From NCBI GenBank assembly GCA_965216585.1, contig CBDCGC010000002.1:62001-126000 (forward strand): 64,000 nucleotides of DNA, in the 5' to 3' direction. Under the pieces are notes generated by a model. The model was not told the origin of the DNA, searched no databases, and saw only the letters and a list, made by a program, of their open reading frames with translations. Of this stretch, positions 44,436 through 53,749 are shown piece by piece. Numbering within the stretch: position 1 is the first letter of the stretch; each line of letters begins with the position of its first letter. This DNA is from CADEER01 sp965216585. GTDB lineage: Bacteria > Desulfobacterota > Binatia > HRBIN30 > CADEER01. Both the position numbers and the translations under genes were made by a program.

Positions 44436-45559
44436 GCCGGGCGCGCAAGACCCTCGCCGACGTCGTCGGCCGACACGATGTCGTCGTCTGCGCTGGCAGC
44501 GGCGGCGTCGGCAAGACGACGACGGCGGCGTCGGTGGCGCTGCTCGGCGCCGACGCCGGCCGGCGGACCATCGTCCTGACCATCGACCCGGCAAAGCGCC
44601 TGGCCGACGCCCTGGGGATCGGCGAGCTGGGCAACCAGCCGACGCCGGTCGACGTCGACGTCGAGGGATCGCTCGACGCGATGATGCTCGATCAGAAGGG
44701 CGCCTGGGATGCCCTGGTCGAGCGCTACGCCGAGTCGGACGAGGTGCGCCAGCGCATCTTCGATAACGCGTTCTACCAAAACCTCTCGGGGACTTTCGCC
44801 GGGTCGCAGGAGTACATGGCCATCGAGCAGCTCTCGCGCTTGAACGAAAGCGGCGACTACGACTTGATCGTCGTCGATACGCCGCCGACGCACCACGCCC
44901 TCGACTTTCTCGACGCTCCAAGTCGCCTCGGCAAGTTTCTCGATCGGCGCGTCATGCGCTGGTTCGTCCGCCCATACATGTCGGCCGGCTGGTCCGGCTT
45001 GCGGCTGGTCAACCGCACTGCGGGGGCCCTTTTTCGCCGCCTCGAAGATGCGACCGGCGTCGCCGCGCTGACCGAAGTGTCGGACTTCTTCACCGCCATG
45101 AGCGGCCTCTTCGAAGGTTGGAGCGAGCGCGTCGAGCGTGTCGAAGAGCTGCTGCGTTCCAAGCGCAGCGCCTTCGTGCTGATCGCGACGCCGGAAGAGC
45201 AGGTGTTGGCTGAGGCGGAGTACTTCTACTCGAAGGTCGAGGAGCATTCGATCGCGCTGCGCGGCGTCGTCTTCAACCGTGTTTCCTACGAGCTGGCGAC
45301 CGCCGGCGGGGAGATCGAGCCGGCGGCGCTCGACGATCTCCTCGCTCGCTGCGTCGACAGTCGCGCGGTGCGCAAGCGGCTGGTGCAGAACTTTCTACTC
45401 TACGAGATGCAGGCGCGCGGCGATCAGTTGCGCATCGAGACCTTCCGCGACCAACTGCCGGCCGATCTGCCGATTGCCGCGGTGCCCAACTTCGAAGAAG
45501 ACCTGCACGACGTCGACGGCCTGCGCCGTCTGCACCCGCACCTGCGCGAGCGGGCTTGA
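44432..45559 (+). CDS. ArsA/Get3-family ATPase, second of a pair
   Basis: 375 residues with Walker A SGGVGKTT, the TIDPAKRLADALG motif typical of ArsA/Get3, and LIVVDTPPTHHALDFLDAP. GTG 44432 overlaps the stop of the first ATPase by four bases. It lacks a second ATPase half, so it probably pairs with its neighbour. Function inferred from the family only. Confidence 0.9.
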   Translation: MSRARKTLADVVGRHDVVVCAGSGGVGKTTTAASVALLGADAGRRTIVLTIDPAKRLADALGIGELGNQPTPVDVDVEGSLDAMMLDQKGAWDALVERYAESDEVRQRIFDNAFYQNLSGTFAGSQEYMAIEQLSRLNESGDYDLIVVDTPPTHHALDFLDAPSRLGKFLDRRVMRWFVRPYMSAGWSGLRLVNRTAGALFRRLEDATGVAALTEVSDFFTAMSGLFEGWSERVERVEELLRSKRSAFVLIATPEEQVLAEAEYFYSKVEEHSIALRGVVFNRVSYELATAGGEIEPAALDDLLARCVDSRAVRKRLVQNFLLYEMQARGDQLRIETFRDQLPADLPIAAVPNFEEDLHDVDGLRRLHPHLRERA

Positions 45560-45587
45560 CCTCAAAGAGAAGACAAAGACAATCCGT

Positions 45588-45608
45588 GGCGGGCTCGAAT
45601 GGCTCGCC
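45588..45608. terminator. possible bidirectional terminator hairpin
   Basis: GGCGGGC-TCGAATG-GCTCGCC, a 7-bp stem with one G-T pair, in the 55-bp gap between the convergent ATPase and TPR genes. No T run. Confidence 0.35.
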
Positions 45609-45614
45609 GGCGAT

Positions 45615-46784
45615 TCAACCGAGCAGCGGCCGCGCGGTTTGCCAGGCGCGCTCGATCTCGCCACGCTTTTGGTAGAGATCGGCCCAGGCTTTCTGGACCT
45701 CGCTCTGCGCCGCATCGGCGACGGTCTCGAGCTCCTGCTGCGCCGTGTCGAGCTGATCGTCGGCAAGGGCGGCGTTGGCGCGTAGGACGCGAACGCGGTC
45801 CGGGTCGAGGTGCTGTGCGTATTTGTTGACCAGGGCGACGATCCGTTGCCGACCGGAGGCGTTCTCCTGCTGACCCAGCATCTTCTCGGCGAGACCGATG
45901 CTCGCCTGCTTCTTGAACGCTCGTTCCCAGGTCTTCACTGCTTCGCCGCCGCGCCCGTCGGCCAACATCGCGTCGCCGATACTGGCTACCGCCGGTGCGA
46001 AGTCGCGGTGCTCTTCGAGTAGACTTTCCAAGGCTGCGATACGCGCCGGGCCGTCGTCGATCTGCATGGCCGCCTGATAGCGAAAGTCGCGCAGCCGCTC
46101 GCGCTCTCGGTGAATTCCCTCGGAGCTGGCGAGCTCGGCGATGTAGCGCTCCTGAACCTCGACCGCTTCTTTCCAGCGGCCGCTCTCGGCGTAGAGCTGG
46201 CGCAGGGAGACGAGGACGCGCGGTGCGTGCGGATACTGAACCCGAACGGTCTCGTGCATGCGGATGGCGTCTTCGGTGCGGCCGCCGAGCCGCAGCGCCT
46301 CGCCGAGGGCGTAGCGCAGGTCGGGGTCGCTCGCTTCTTCGGCGACCGCCGCTTCGAGCGCTTGTTGCGCCGCCTCGTACTCGCCGGTGTCGGCGTAGCA
46401 TTCGGCGAGAGCCAGGGCGGCTTCTTTGTTGTGCGGATCGCGCCGCCAGGCCTTCTTGAGCAGCGAGCGCGAGCGCTCGATCTCGCCGTCCCAGGCGAGG
46501 GCGGCACCGCTCTGGTTGAGCTCTTCGATCTGCGCTTCCTGGCGCGCCTTGCGCCGCTGCGCCCAGGTCGCCATCCGTTCGTTCATTTGCTGAACCGTCG
46601 TCGCCAACACGGCGAGCACCGCACCCAGCACCATCGTCGCGACCAGTAACAGGCCGAGCGGCATGCGATTGGTCATCGACGGGCTGAGGCGGAAATCCAC
46701 GTCGTTGGGGTTCATGGTGTAGGCGAACGCCACGAACGAGATAATCAGCGCTATCGCCAGCGCATAGCCGAGTGCTCTTCTCAT
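45615..46784 (-). CDS. membrane-anchored TPR protein, LapA/LapB-like
   Basis: 389 residues. Two N-terminal membrane helices (LGYALAIALIISFVAFAYTM, MPLGLLLVATMVLGAVLAVLA) with a LapA-like layout flank a short periplasmic piece (NPNDVDFRL). A coiled segment and TPR-type repeats follow (KAWRRDPHNKEAALALAECYAD, DLRYALGEALRLGGRTEDAIRMHE). In other bacteria LapA and LapB adapt LPS synthesis; here both features lie in one protein, and the LPS role is inference. 14 bp after the rsfS stop on the same strand. Confidence 0.78.
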   Translation of the reverse strand: MRRALGYALAIALIISFVAFAYTMNPNDVDFRLSPSMTNRMPLGLLLVATMVLGAVLAVLATTVQQMNERMATWAQRRKARQEAQIEELNQSGAALAWDGEIERSRSLLKKAWRRDPHNKEAALALAECYADTGEYEAAQQALEAAVAEEASDPDLRYALGEALRLGGRTEDAIRMHETVRVQYPHAPRVLVSLRQLYAESGRWKEAVEVQERYIAELASSEGIHRERERLRDFRYQAAMQIDDGPARIAALESLLEEHRDFAPAVASIGDAMLADGRGGEAVKTWERAFKKQASIGLAEKMLGQQENASGRQRIVALVNKYAQHLDPDRVRVLRANAALADDQLDTAQQELETVADAAQSEVQKAWADLYQKRGEIERAWQTARPLLG

Positions 46785-46798
46785 GACAACGTTTCTGG

Positions 46799-47200
46799 TT
46801 ACCGCGCGACGCCTACCAAGCGCAAGTCCTCTGCCTGCGTGCGGTAGGGCTCGGGCAGGGTGACCACCTCACCGCGCGCCCACAGGCGTTCGAGGTCGTA
46901 AAAGGCGCGTGCTTCTTCCTGGAAAACGTGCACGGTCACGTCTCCATAATCCATGAGAATCCACTGCCCGGTCGAGAAACCCTCGACGGTAATCGGCCGC
47001 ACGCCGACCTCGGCGAGGTTGATGCGCACACTTTCGGCGATCGCCTGGGCCTGCGTATCGGAGCGCGCCGTGCAGATGACGAAGTAGTCGGCCAGCGAGC
47101 TCAGCTCGTGAATGTCGAGTAGCAGCAGGTCGTAGGCCTTGCGGTCGAGCGCGTTGCGCACCGCCAGCATGGCGACCTCGCGGGATCCCAGCTTGCTCAA
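46799..47200 (-). CDS. rsfS: ribosome silencing factor RsfS
   Basis: 133 residues, matching RsfS (ALDRKAYDLLLLDIHELSSLADYFVICTA is interrupted here only for length; see motifs SSLADYFVICTARSDTQA and GQWILMDYGDVTVHVF). It binds L14 and blocks subunit joining under starvation. The TTG at 47200 overlaps the nadD stop (TTGA), as is common for the nadD-rsfS pair; ATG 47170 is an alternative. Confidence 0.93.
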   Translation of the reverse strand: MSKLGSREVAMLAVRNALDRKAYDLLLLDIHELSSLADYFVICTARSDTQAQAIAESVRINLAEVGVRPITVEGFSTGQWILMDYGDVTVHVFQEEARAFYDLERLWARGEVVTLPEPYRTQAEDLRLVGVAR

Positions 47201-47862
47201 ACCCGAGTGTTTCCGGCGCGGTAGAGGCCTTCGCGCTCGATGTAGCGCTCGACGACGGCGGGCACGAGATAGCGAATCGATCGTCCTCGGCGGACGCGAT
47301 CGCGAATGGTCGTGGCGGATATGTCGAGCGCTGTGACGGACAAAAAGAAAACCCGGTTGCCACTCCGGCTGAGCAACGTTTTTCGGTCGCGAGAGTAGCG
47401 AAATCGGGAGCGCACGGCAACGGGAAGAATCGAGCGCGCGCGCGCGATACGGTCGGGTGGTCGGGAGAGGACGGCGATGTCGGCAACGGCGAACAATTGA
47501 ATGTAGTCCTTCCAGGTATGGATTTCGCGAAAGGCGTCGATACCCATGATCAGGTTCAGGCGCGCCTTCGCGTTTCGCTCCTGCAGCAGGCGCAGGGTGT
47601 CGATGGTATAAGACGGACCGGCGCGGTCGATTTCGACCGTCGACACGGCGAAGGGGCGGTGGCCGCGCACGGCGGCGCGCAGCATCGCCAGCCGGTGGGT
47701 GGCCGCTGTGATGGCGCGGCCGCGTTTGTGTGGCGGATCTGCGGCGGGAACGAGCACTACGCGATCGAGACGCAGGGCCTCGCGCGCTTCTTCGACGCAG
47801 CGCAGGTGGGCGAGGTGGACGGGGTCGAAGGTGCCACCGAAGACTCCCAGCTTTGTCGTCAT
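47197..47862 (-). CDS. nadD: nicotinate-nucleotide adenylyltransferase
   Basis: 221 residues with the nucleotidyltransferase signature GVFGGTFDPVHLAHL and the late SATTIRDRVRRGRSIRYLVP (ISxTxIR type). It makes nicotinate adenine dinucleotide in NAD synthesis. ATG 47862 starts it directly at the signature. Coupled to rsfS by a four-base overlap. Confidence 0.96.
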   Translation of the reverse strand: MTTKLGVFGGTFDPVHLAHLRCVEEAREALRLDRVVLVPAADPPHKRGRAITAATHRLAMLRAAVRGHRPFAVSTVEIDRAGPSYTIDTLRLLQERNAKARLNLIMGIDAFREIHTWKDYIQLFAVADIAVLSRPPDRIARARSILPVAVRSRFRYSRDRKTLLSRSGNRVFFLSVTALDISATTIRDRVRRGRSIRYLVPAVVERYIEREGLYRAGNTRV

Positions 47863-48003
47863 GTTCGCCGCCACCCAACCCGCCCGCTGGACTACCCCAT
47901 AGCACGTGCCACCCTGCCGGAAGCAAGCGGGACCGGGCCGAGGCACCGGCGGCGCTGCAGTGAGGTTGCCGTGCCGCGCCGATTCTGGCACGGACGGGGA
48001 GGA

Positions 48004-48879
48004 ATGACCGGCCCGAACAAAAGCTCGAAAGCACTCGAGGTATCCCCGCTGACTGGAGCCATGGGTGCGGAAATCCGGGGTGTCGACTTGGATGACCTGG
48101 AGGCTGCAGGCTTCGCTGAGTTGGCCGCCGCTCTCTACCGCTACGGCGCCGTCGTGGTGCGCGATCAATCGCTCGACGACGAGGCGCATCTGCGGCTGGC
48201 GCGGCGCTTTGGTGCGCTGGAGCGGCATCCCATCGTCGCCGGTTTGGCGGGGCATCCGGAGATCATCAAGATGCACAAGGCGAGTGGCGAGCCGGCGACC
48301 TTCGGTGTCGGTTGGCACTCCGACAACTCGTTCACCGTGCGTCCGAGCATGGGCTCGATCGTTCGCGCCGCGGTCTTGCCGCCGTTCGGCGGCGACACCC
48401 TCTTCGCCAACCAACACCTCGCCTACGAATCGCTGAGCTCGGGGATGCGTCGCCTCCTCGATGGCATGCGCGCGGTGCACAGCGCCAAGTACGCCTATAC
48501 GGCGCCGACGACGGTCGATAAGTACGAGGGCACGGCGACGATGAAGTACGAGCGCTCGCAGATCGTCGAAGAGGAGGTCGTTCACCCGGTGGTGCGCACC
48601 CACCCGGTGACCGGTCGCCGCGCCCTCTACGTCAATCAGATGTTCACCACGCGCTTTGAAGAAATGAGCGAAGAGGAGAGTCGACCGCTGCTCGAGTTCC
48701 TGTTTCGCCATTCGACGCGCGAGGACTTTCAGTGCCGCGTGCGCTGGTGTGAAGGTTCGGTGGCGCTGTGGGACAACCGCTGCGTCCAACACACGGCGCT
48801 CGACGACTGCCAGGGGTACGAACGCATCCACTACCGTGTGACGGTTGCCGGCGAGGAACCTCAGGGCGTGCAGCCGTGA
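48004..48879 (+). CDS. TauD/TfdA-family Fe(II)/2-oxoglutarate dioxygenase
   Basis: 291 residues. Fe(II) ligands H-x-D are in VGWHSDNSF and the distal His in CVQHTALDD, with the 2-oxoglutarate-binding Arg in IHYRVTV. The N-terminal MGAEIRGVDL and VVRDQSL are typical. Members hydroxylate taurine, 2,4-D or similar; substrate unknown. ATG 48004 is very close to GGGGAGG; an in-frame GTG at 47970 with GAGG before it is an alternative start. Its stop overlaps the amidotransferase start. Confidence 0.9.
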   Translation: MTGPNKSSKALEVSPLTGAMGAEIRGVDLDDLEAAGFAELAAALYRYGAVVVRDQSLDDEAHLRLARRFGALERHPIVAGLAGHPEIIKMHKASGEPATFGVGWHSDNSFTVRPSMGSIVRAAVLPPFGGDTLFANQHLAYESLSSGMRRLLDGMRAVHSAKYAYTAPTTVDKYEGTATMKYERSQIVEEEVVHPVVRTHPVTGRRALYVNQMFTTRFEEMSEEESRPLLEFLFRHSTREDFQCRVRWCEGSVALWDNRCVQHTALDDCQGYERIHYRVTVAGEEPQGVQP

Positions 48880-49703
48880 CGCGCCTCCTCGTCGTCGACG
48901 CCTACGACGACGCCGGCCGAGCCGCCTTGCGCGGCGCCGGCGCTACGCCGGCCGGCGAGCTCTACACGCGCGCACTCACTGCTCTCGGCTGGACAACCGA
49001 CACCGCCGACTCGAAGGCCGGCGGTATCGAGGTGCCGGCAGGGCGATCGCTGTCGGACTACGCCGGCGTCGTGTGGACGGGGTCGAATCTTTCGATCCAC
49101 GCTGCTGCCGAAGCGGTCGCCCAGCAGATCGAGCTGGCGCGCGCGGTCTTCGATCTCGGCGTGCCCCAGTTCGGTTCCTGCTGGGCGATCCAGCTCGCCG
49201 CCGTCGCCGCCGGCGGTGAGTGTGCGCGCAATCCGCGCGGCCGGGAATTCGGTGTCGCGCCGCCGATTCGACCGACCGAAGCTGGCCGCCGCCACGCGCT
49301 GCTGCACGGCCGAGCGGCTGCCTACTCGGCGCTGACTTGCCACGAGGACATGGTCGTGCGGGCGCCGGCGGGGGCCGAGGTGCTGGCGACCAACGACTTC
49401 GCACCGGTGCAGGCGCTCGACGTCCGCCGCGGCCGCGGCCGCTTCTGGGCCGTGCAGTATCACCCCGAATACGATTTTCACGAGATCGCCTGCCTGGCCG
49501 AGCTGCGCCGCGAGCAGCTTCTCGCCGAGAGCTATTTTGCCGACGAGGCCGCAGCGGCGCGCTACGCAGCCGACTTTCGGCGCCTGCACGAAACTCCCGG
49601 ACACCAGGAGCTGCTCGAGCGATACGCAGTTCCCCCCGAGGTTCGCAGCACCGGCGAGCGCCAGGTGGAAATCGCCAACTGGCTGCAACGTATCAGCGAG
49701 TGA
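48876..49703 (+). CDS. class I glutamine amidotransferase-like protein
   Basis: 275 residues with the nucleophile elbow FGSCWAIQ and the His-Glu pair in QYHPEYD, so a complete GATase1 triad. Similar to stand-alone GMP-synthase-type amidotransferases. GTG 48876 overlaps the dioxygenase stop (GTGA), so the two enzymes probably act in one pathway, perhaps catabolism or modification of an amino compound (inference). The last ~60 residues extend beyond the core domain. Confidence 0.88.
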   Translation: MTRLLVVDAYDDAGRAALRGAGATPAGELYTRALTALGWTTDTADSKAGGIEVPAGRSLSDYAGVVWTGSNLSIHAAAEAVAQQIELARAVFDLGVPQFGSCWAIQLAAVAAGGECARNPRGREFGVAPPIRPTEAGRRHALLHGRAAAYSALTCHEDMVVRAPAGAEVLATNDFAPVQALDVRRGRGRFWAVQYHPEYDFHEIACLAELRREQLLAESYFADEAAAARYAADFRRLHETPGHQELLERYAVPPEVRSTGERQVEIANWLQRISE

Positions 49704-49804
49704 CCAGGCCGTTGCTGTGCCGGAGCAGGGTCAGCCGGACGGGACGTGGCGGCGGCGTCGAGAATTTCACTTGATGATTGCGGCCGGTCTGTGCTTAGTG
49801 GCAC

Positions 49805-51454
49805 ATGAGCTATTTGGCCAGGTGTTTAGCTGTAACCGTTGCAGTCGTAGTTGCGTCGCTGGCGGCGGCGAACGCCGCCGATCACTTGATCGGGCATCGC
49901 GTCAGCGTTTCCAAATATTCAGGTACGCCGGTCACCGGGCGAATTTTCAAGTTGGTAGCCAAAGCGGGTGGTGAGGGGAACCCGGCTGCTTTCGTCGTGC
50001 CTGGCAACCCGGCCGGCACGTCGAACCTGGTCATCGTCTCGCGCGACGGCGGTTCGATCGTCGATCCACTGGTCGCCGGCGAGTGGAAAGGGCTCGGCAA
50101 TCCGCCCGGCGTCAAGGGGTGGAAGTATCGCAATCGAGACGCCCCGACGGGTGGTGCCGTCAAGGTTCTGATCATCAAGGACAAAGTCCTCAAGGTCGTC
50201 GCCAAGGGGACGGGCTCGATGCCGGTGCCAACGGCGGCGAATGGCGACATCGAGACGCTGGTGTCGCTGAACGGCGAGCGCTACTGCGCCGAGGCGACGG
50301 CGCCGCATCTCAAGGAAGTGAGCGGCAAGCTCATCAAAGCGAAGAAGCAAACAGCGCCGGCCGCCTGCTCGATCACCTGCGCGGTGGGCTCGGATCCCGA
50401 CGGCGACGGGCTGGACTCCTGTTTCGAGACCAACACCGGCGTCTTCGCCAGTGCCGCCGATGCCGGCACCGATCCGTTCGATGCGGACACCGACGACGAC
50501 GGAATCAACGACGGCGATGAGGTCTACGGAACGGCGGGCGGGTTGGACCTTCCCGCTCTCGGCGTCAATCCCCTGCGCCGCGACATTCTGCTCGAATACG
50601 ATTGGTTCGACGATGCGCTCGATTGCAGCTCTCACTCGCACGAACCCACCAGCGCTTCCCTGGCTATGGTCACGGCGATGTTTGCCGCTGCGCCGCTCGT
50701 CAACCCGGACGGCTCGACCGGCATCAACGTGATCCACGACGTCGGCCAGGGCGGCGTGTTCGACGGCGGCAACCATATCAACGACGCCGACGGCGTGCTC
50801 GCTCAGGGGGTTTCAGGTGCCGAGTTTCAGGGCTACAAGGACGACCACTTCGCCGCCAATCGCCTCGGCTACTTTCACTACGTGATCCTGCCGCACCGCT
50901 ACAACACCAGCAGCTCGAGCTCCGGTCAGGCGGAGATCGCCGGCGACGACATGATCGTGTCGCTCTATTGTGCCAACTCGAATTCGAACGTGGCTCACAC
51001 GATCGTTCACGAGCTCGGCCACAATCTCTTCCTCTTCCACGGCGGCGACGACAACTGCAACTACAAACCCAACTACAACTCGGTGATGAACTACCGCTAT
51101 CAGTTTCCCGGTGTCGACAGTGACTGCACACCACCGGGCAACGGCGTGCTGGACTATTCCAGCGGTATGCGACTGAGCCTCGACGAGAACGATCTCGACG
51201 AGAACGTCGGTATTTGTGGCACACCGGCGTGGGATTGGAACGGCGACTCAGTCATCGATGCGAGCGTGAGCTTCGACGTCAACTCCGCCGATGCAGATCA
51301 GAACATCTGGTGCGGCGGCACTCTGACGACGCTCGACGATCACGACGACTGGGCGGCGCTCAACCTCGACGTGTTGCCGAATCCATCCAGCGGCGCCGGT
51401 GCGCGCGCCGTGTCGCAAGTGATCGACTGCGACAACCCGGCGCCCATCTTCTGA
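49805..51454 (+). CDS. secreted zinc metalloprotease with thrombospondin-3-like repeats
   Basis: 549 residues with signal peptide (CLAVTVAVVVASLAAANA). Residues about 28-190 form the same beta domain as in the Cys-rich protein at 21794 (GWKYRNRDAPTGGAVKVLI, VVAKGTG, LNGERYCAE). Then come Ca-binding D-x-D-x-D-G loops (DPDGDGLDSCFE, DADTDDDGINDGDE). The protease part has HELGHNLFLFH (H402, E403, H406, H412), a metzincin-type HExxHxxxxxH, and a Met in SVMNYRYQ (M428). Likely an extracellular protease. It converges with the esterase gene. Confidence 0.85.
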   Translation: MSYLARCLAVTVAVVVASLAAANAADHLIGHRVSVSKYSGTPVTGRIFKLVAKAGGEGNPAAFVVPGNPAGTSNLVIVSRDGGSIVDPLVAGEWKGLGNPPGVKGWKYRNRDAPTGGAVKVLIIKDKVLKVVAKGTGSMPVPTAANGDIETLVSLNGERYCAEATAPHLKEVSGKLIKAKKQTAPAACSITCAVGSDPDGDGLDSCFETNTGVFASAADAGTDPFDADTDDDGINDGDEVYGTAGGLDLPALGVNPLRRDILLEYDWFDDALDCSSHSHEPTSASLAMVTAMFAAAPLVNPDGSTGINVIHDVGQGGVFDGGNHINDADGVLAQGVSGAEFQGYKDDHFAANRLGYFHYVILPHRYNTSSSSSGQAEIAGDDMIVSLYCANSNSNVAHTIVHELGHNLFLFHGGDDNCNYKPNYNSVMNYRYQFPGVDSDCTPPGNGVLDYSSGMRLSLDENDLDENVGICGTPAWDWNGDSVIDASVSFDVNSADADQNIWCGGTLTTLDDHDDWAALNLDVLPNPSSGAGARAVSQVIDCDNPAPIF

Positions 51455-51475
51455 TCCGAGAAGCGAGAGCTCAGC

Positions 51476-51535
51476 CTTGAAGAAGAACCTCGGGCCTTGC
51501 CTGGCGGAGCGGCACCGCCGTTTGCCTGTGTTTAA
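51476..51535. repeat. weak fourth copy of the dispersed intergenic repeat
   Basis: GAAGAACCTCGGGCCTTGCC and GGCGGAGCGGCACC match the middle of the repeats at 53622, 58835 and 59985 with several changes. No palindromic head is present. Tentative. Confidence 0.4.
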
Positions 51536-51590
51536 AGCCCGCAGCCAAACCAAGCCTACGTGCACTTGTCCTCCGGAGCCATGCGAAGGG

Positions 51591-51606
51591 GGGGCGAGCT
51601 CGCCCC
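51591..51606. terminator. 16-bp perfect palindrome, possible terminator
   Basis: GGGGCGAGCTCGCCCC lies between two convergent genes (metalloprotease and esterase), where a shared terminator would be expected. No T run and no loop, so cruciform or protein-binding roles are also possible. Confidence 0.35.
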
Positions 51607-51636
51607 AGTCGCGTCGATTGACCGCCGGAGACGTCG

Positions 51637-53484
51637 TCAGTCGACGGGGCAGGGGAAGGGTGCGACGCCGGGGATGCTGGTGGCCAGCGAACCTTCGACG
51701 ACTGCGTCGGCTAGCGTATCGGGGTCGTTGACCGCGGTATCGAGCCAGTCGCGCATTTCGATGCCGGCCACCGGGAAGCCGGCGAAGATGCTGGTGTCGG
51801 TGACGATGGTGTGCTCGCTGGCGTTGATCGCCGGCAGGAAGTAGCGCAGGCCGTTGGTACCTGCCGAGTTGCAGTACGACTGGCGCAGCGCGTTGATCCA
51901 ATCCGCCGTCGAAGGAAAGAAGCTCGAGCTCACCTGAACGTTGTCGACCTGATTCGACAAGACGAGAAAGGACTGCTCGGGCTGGCGTCGCAAACGGGGT
52001 GCCGAGGCGGCGTAGATCTCCGCTCCGACGCCGCAGTTGAGTCGCCTGCAGTAGGGGGGCATGTAGCCGAGCGAGCTCCAGCCACTGGTGTCGTTGAAGA
52101 GAACCAAACCGAGACCGCCGATGCCGACCAGCTCACCGTTGTTGAGCGCCAGGGCTGAGTCGGCCCACGCCGTCGAATGGATCCACTGCAGGTCGTCGAG
52201 AACGTAGTGGTAGTTGTAGAGGGTGCCAAAGCCGCCGGCCGATGTGCCACCGAAGAGCATGCGGATGCGGTCGCTGCGGTATCCTTCGGCGTCGCCGTCG
52301 AGCTCGCGCCAGAGAATGTCGCGCAGGTAGCGCAGAGCGACGCGCGTGTTGATGGCGCCCCAGCGGTGGACGGTGATGCTCGGCCAGACGTTGGTGTTGC
52401 CGCCGCCGATGAAGAGATCCTGGGTGCAGTAGGGCAAGTACACCTTGGTCCAGTTGGCGAAGGGGCTGACCGCCGGGTCGTTCGACATGATGCCGCCGGT
52501 CGGTGGGTTGTTGTCGGTGGCGCTGAACAACCCGGCGGGGACGCTGTTGCACTCGTCTTCGAAAACGCAGACACCACCACCCTGCATTTGCAGGACGACG
52601 TTTTCGACGGCAAAGCCGGTCGGTGCGAGACGGATCCAGAAAGCGTAGGAGCTGCCGGTGCCGCAGCGGGTTCCCCACTCGGCCTCGTCGAGAACGATGC
52701 GCAGATACTGTCCCCGCGGCGGCGCGATGATCGCATCGCGCGGACCGCAGTCGAGGGAGAGCGGTGCGACGTCGGCGTGGGCGGTAGCACTCAGGCATTG
52801 CGCCTGGGCGGCGGTCCGTTCGACGAAGGTCGCCGGATCGATGGCGATGACGTCGCGCAGAGTTGGTGAATCGCAGGTTCGCGTGATTTTGGTCGCCGCG
52901 CTCGAACGTGAGCGGGCCAGCCGCGCCTGCACGCGGTCGAGACGGCAGTTGCCGCCGTTGCGCTGCATTCGAATGCATCGGTTTTGCGTCCGCGCCGCGC
53001 TGGAAAGGAGTCGCGCACCCTGGCGCAGTGTGCGGTCCATGCACGTCCGAGCGTCTGCCGATGCGTTGAGCCACAGCGGTGCGTGCGGGCCGCCGGTCGA
53101 ACGCGCGAGCAAGGCGTCGGCTTCCGCCAGACAGGCCGTGCGCAACCGTTCCTGAAACGCCGTCAGCGTCAGCGCGGTGAATCCGGTCGCCTGGACGACC
53201 GCATCCGAGCCGCAGCTTGAATCGATGCGGTTGGTAAGATTGTCGAGCGCGCGCTGAATGCGGCGATCGTTGCTCTCACATCCGCGGTTGAGCGACTTCA
53301 GGCATTTTCGATGCTGCGTTGCCACGCGCTTCGCACAGGCGGCCAAGCTCTTTCCCGCTTGCCGCTCACAGGTGCGCGGCGAGGCTGCCTGAGCAGTCGG
53401 CGAAAGCCCGGCTAGCGGCGCCAACGACAGCGCCAGCAGCACAGTGGTGCGAGCGAGTATGGGCGCGTTTGCAAAGGCTTGCAT
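51637..53484 (-). CDS. secreted pectin acetylesterase / Notum-like hydrolase with Cys-rich N-terminal domain
   Basis: 615 residues from ATG 53484, which starts a signal peptide (TTVLLALSLAPLAGLSPTAQA). Residues about 30-215 are helical and Cys-spaced (CERQAGKSLAACAKRVA, CLKSLNRGCESN). The C-terminal two-thirds match the PAE/Notum alpha/beta-hydrolase family: LQMQGGGVCVFEDEC, YCTQDLFIGG and the nucleophile elbow FGGTSAGGFG. It would remove acyl groups from a polysaccharide or protein; substrate unknown. Weak ribosome site; the frame extends upstream to 53652. Confidence 0.85.
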   Translation of the reverse strand: MQAFANAPILARTTVLLALSLAPLAGLSPTAQAASPRTCERQAGKSLAACAKRVATQHRKCLKSLNRGCESNDRRIQRALDNLTNRIDSSCGSDAVVQATGFTALTLTAFQERLRTACLAEADALLARSTGGPHAPLWLNASADARTCMDRTLRQGARLLSSAARTQNRCIRMQRNGGNCRLDRVQARLARSRSSAATKITRTCDSPTLRDVIAIDPATFVERTAAQAQCLSATAHADVAPLSLDCGPRDAIIAPPRGQYLRIVLDEAEWGTRCGTGSSYAFWIRLAPTGFAVENVVLQMQGGGVCVFEDECNSVPAGLFSATDNNPPTGGIMSNDPAVSPFANWTKVYLPYCTQDLFIGGGNTNVWPSITVHRWGAINTRVALRYLRDILWRELDGDAEGYRSDRIRMLFGGTSAGGFGTLYNYHYVLDDLQWIHSTAWADSALALNNGELVGIGGLGLVLFNDTSGWSSLGYMPPYCRRLNCGVGAEIYAASAPRLRRQPEQSFLVLSNQVDNVQVSSSFFPSTADWINALRQSYCNSAGTNGLRYFLPAINASEHTIVTDTSIFAGFPVAGIEMRDWLDTAVNDPDTLADAVVEGSLATSIPGVAPFPCPVD

Positions 53485-53621
53485 GATGGTCAGGGGAACG
53501 GCCGTAGGGTAACAGGTTCCAGGGTCGTTGGGAAAGAGATCGACGCCACGGAGACGGACGCGCCGGGTGTGTGGCGTGAGCTCGTGGCGTTTCTCGCCGT
53601 GGATCATGTTCTCTTTGAGGT

Positions 53622-53749
53622 CAGCCGGGCCCCCGGCGCGGCGCCGGATCATTCATATTGAGAAACTCTCGATTTGCCTCGCGCAGCGACACCAACCTTT
53701 GCCTTCGCCTAAGCCTGCGTCTGAGCCTACGAGCGCAGCGAGTTTCAGC
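53622..53749. repeat. dispersed intergenic repeat, copy A
   Basis: About 128 bp headed by the palindrome CCGGCGCGGCGCCGG and ending in ACGAGCGCAGCGAG. It shares long identical blocks with copies at 58835 and 59985, for example CTCGATTTGCCTCGCGCAGC. It abuts the stop codon of the metallo-beta-lactamase gene. Confidence 0.85.
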
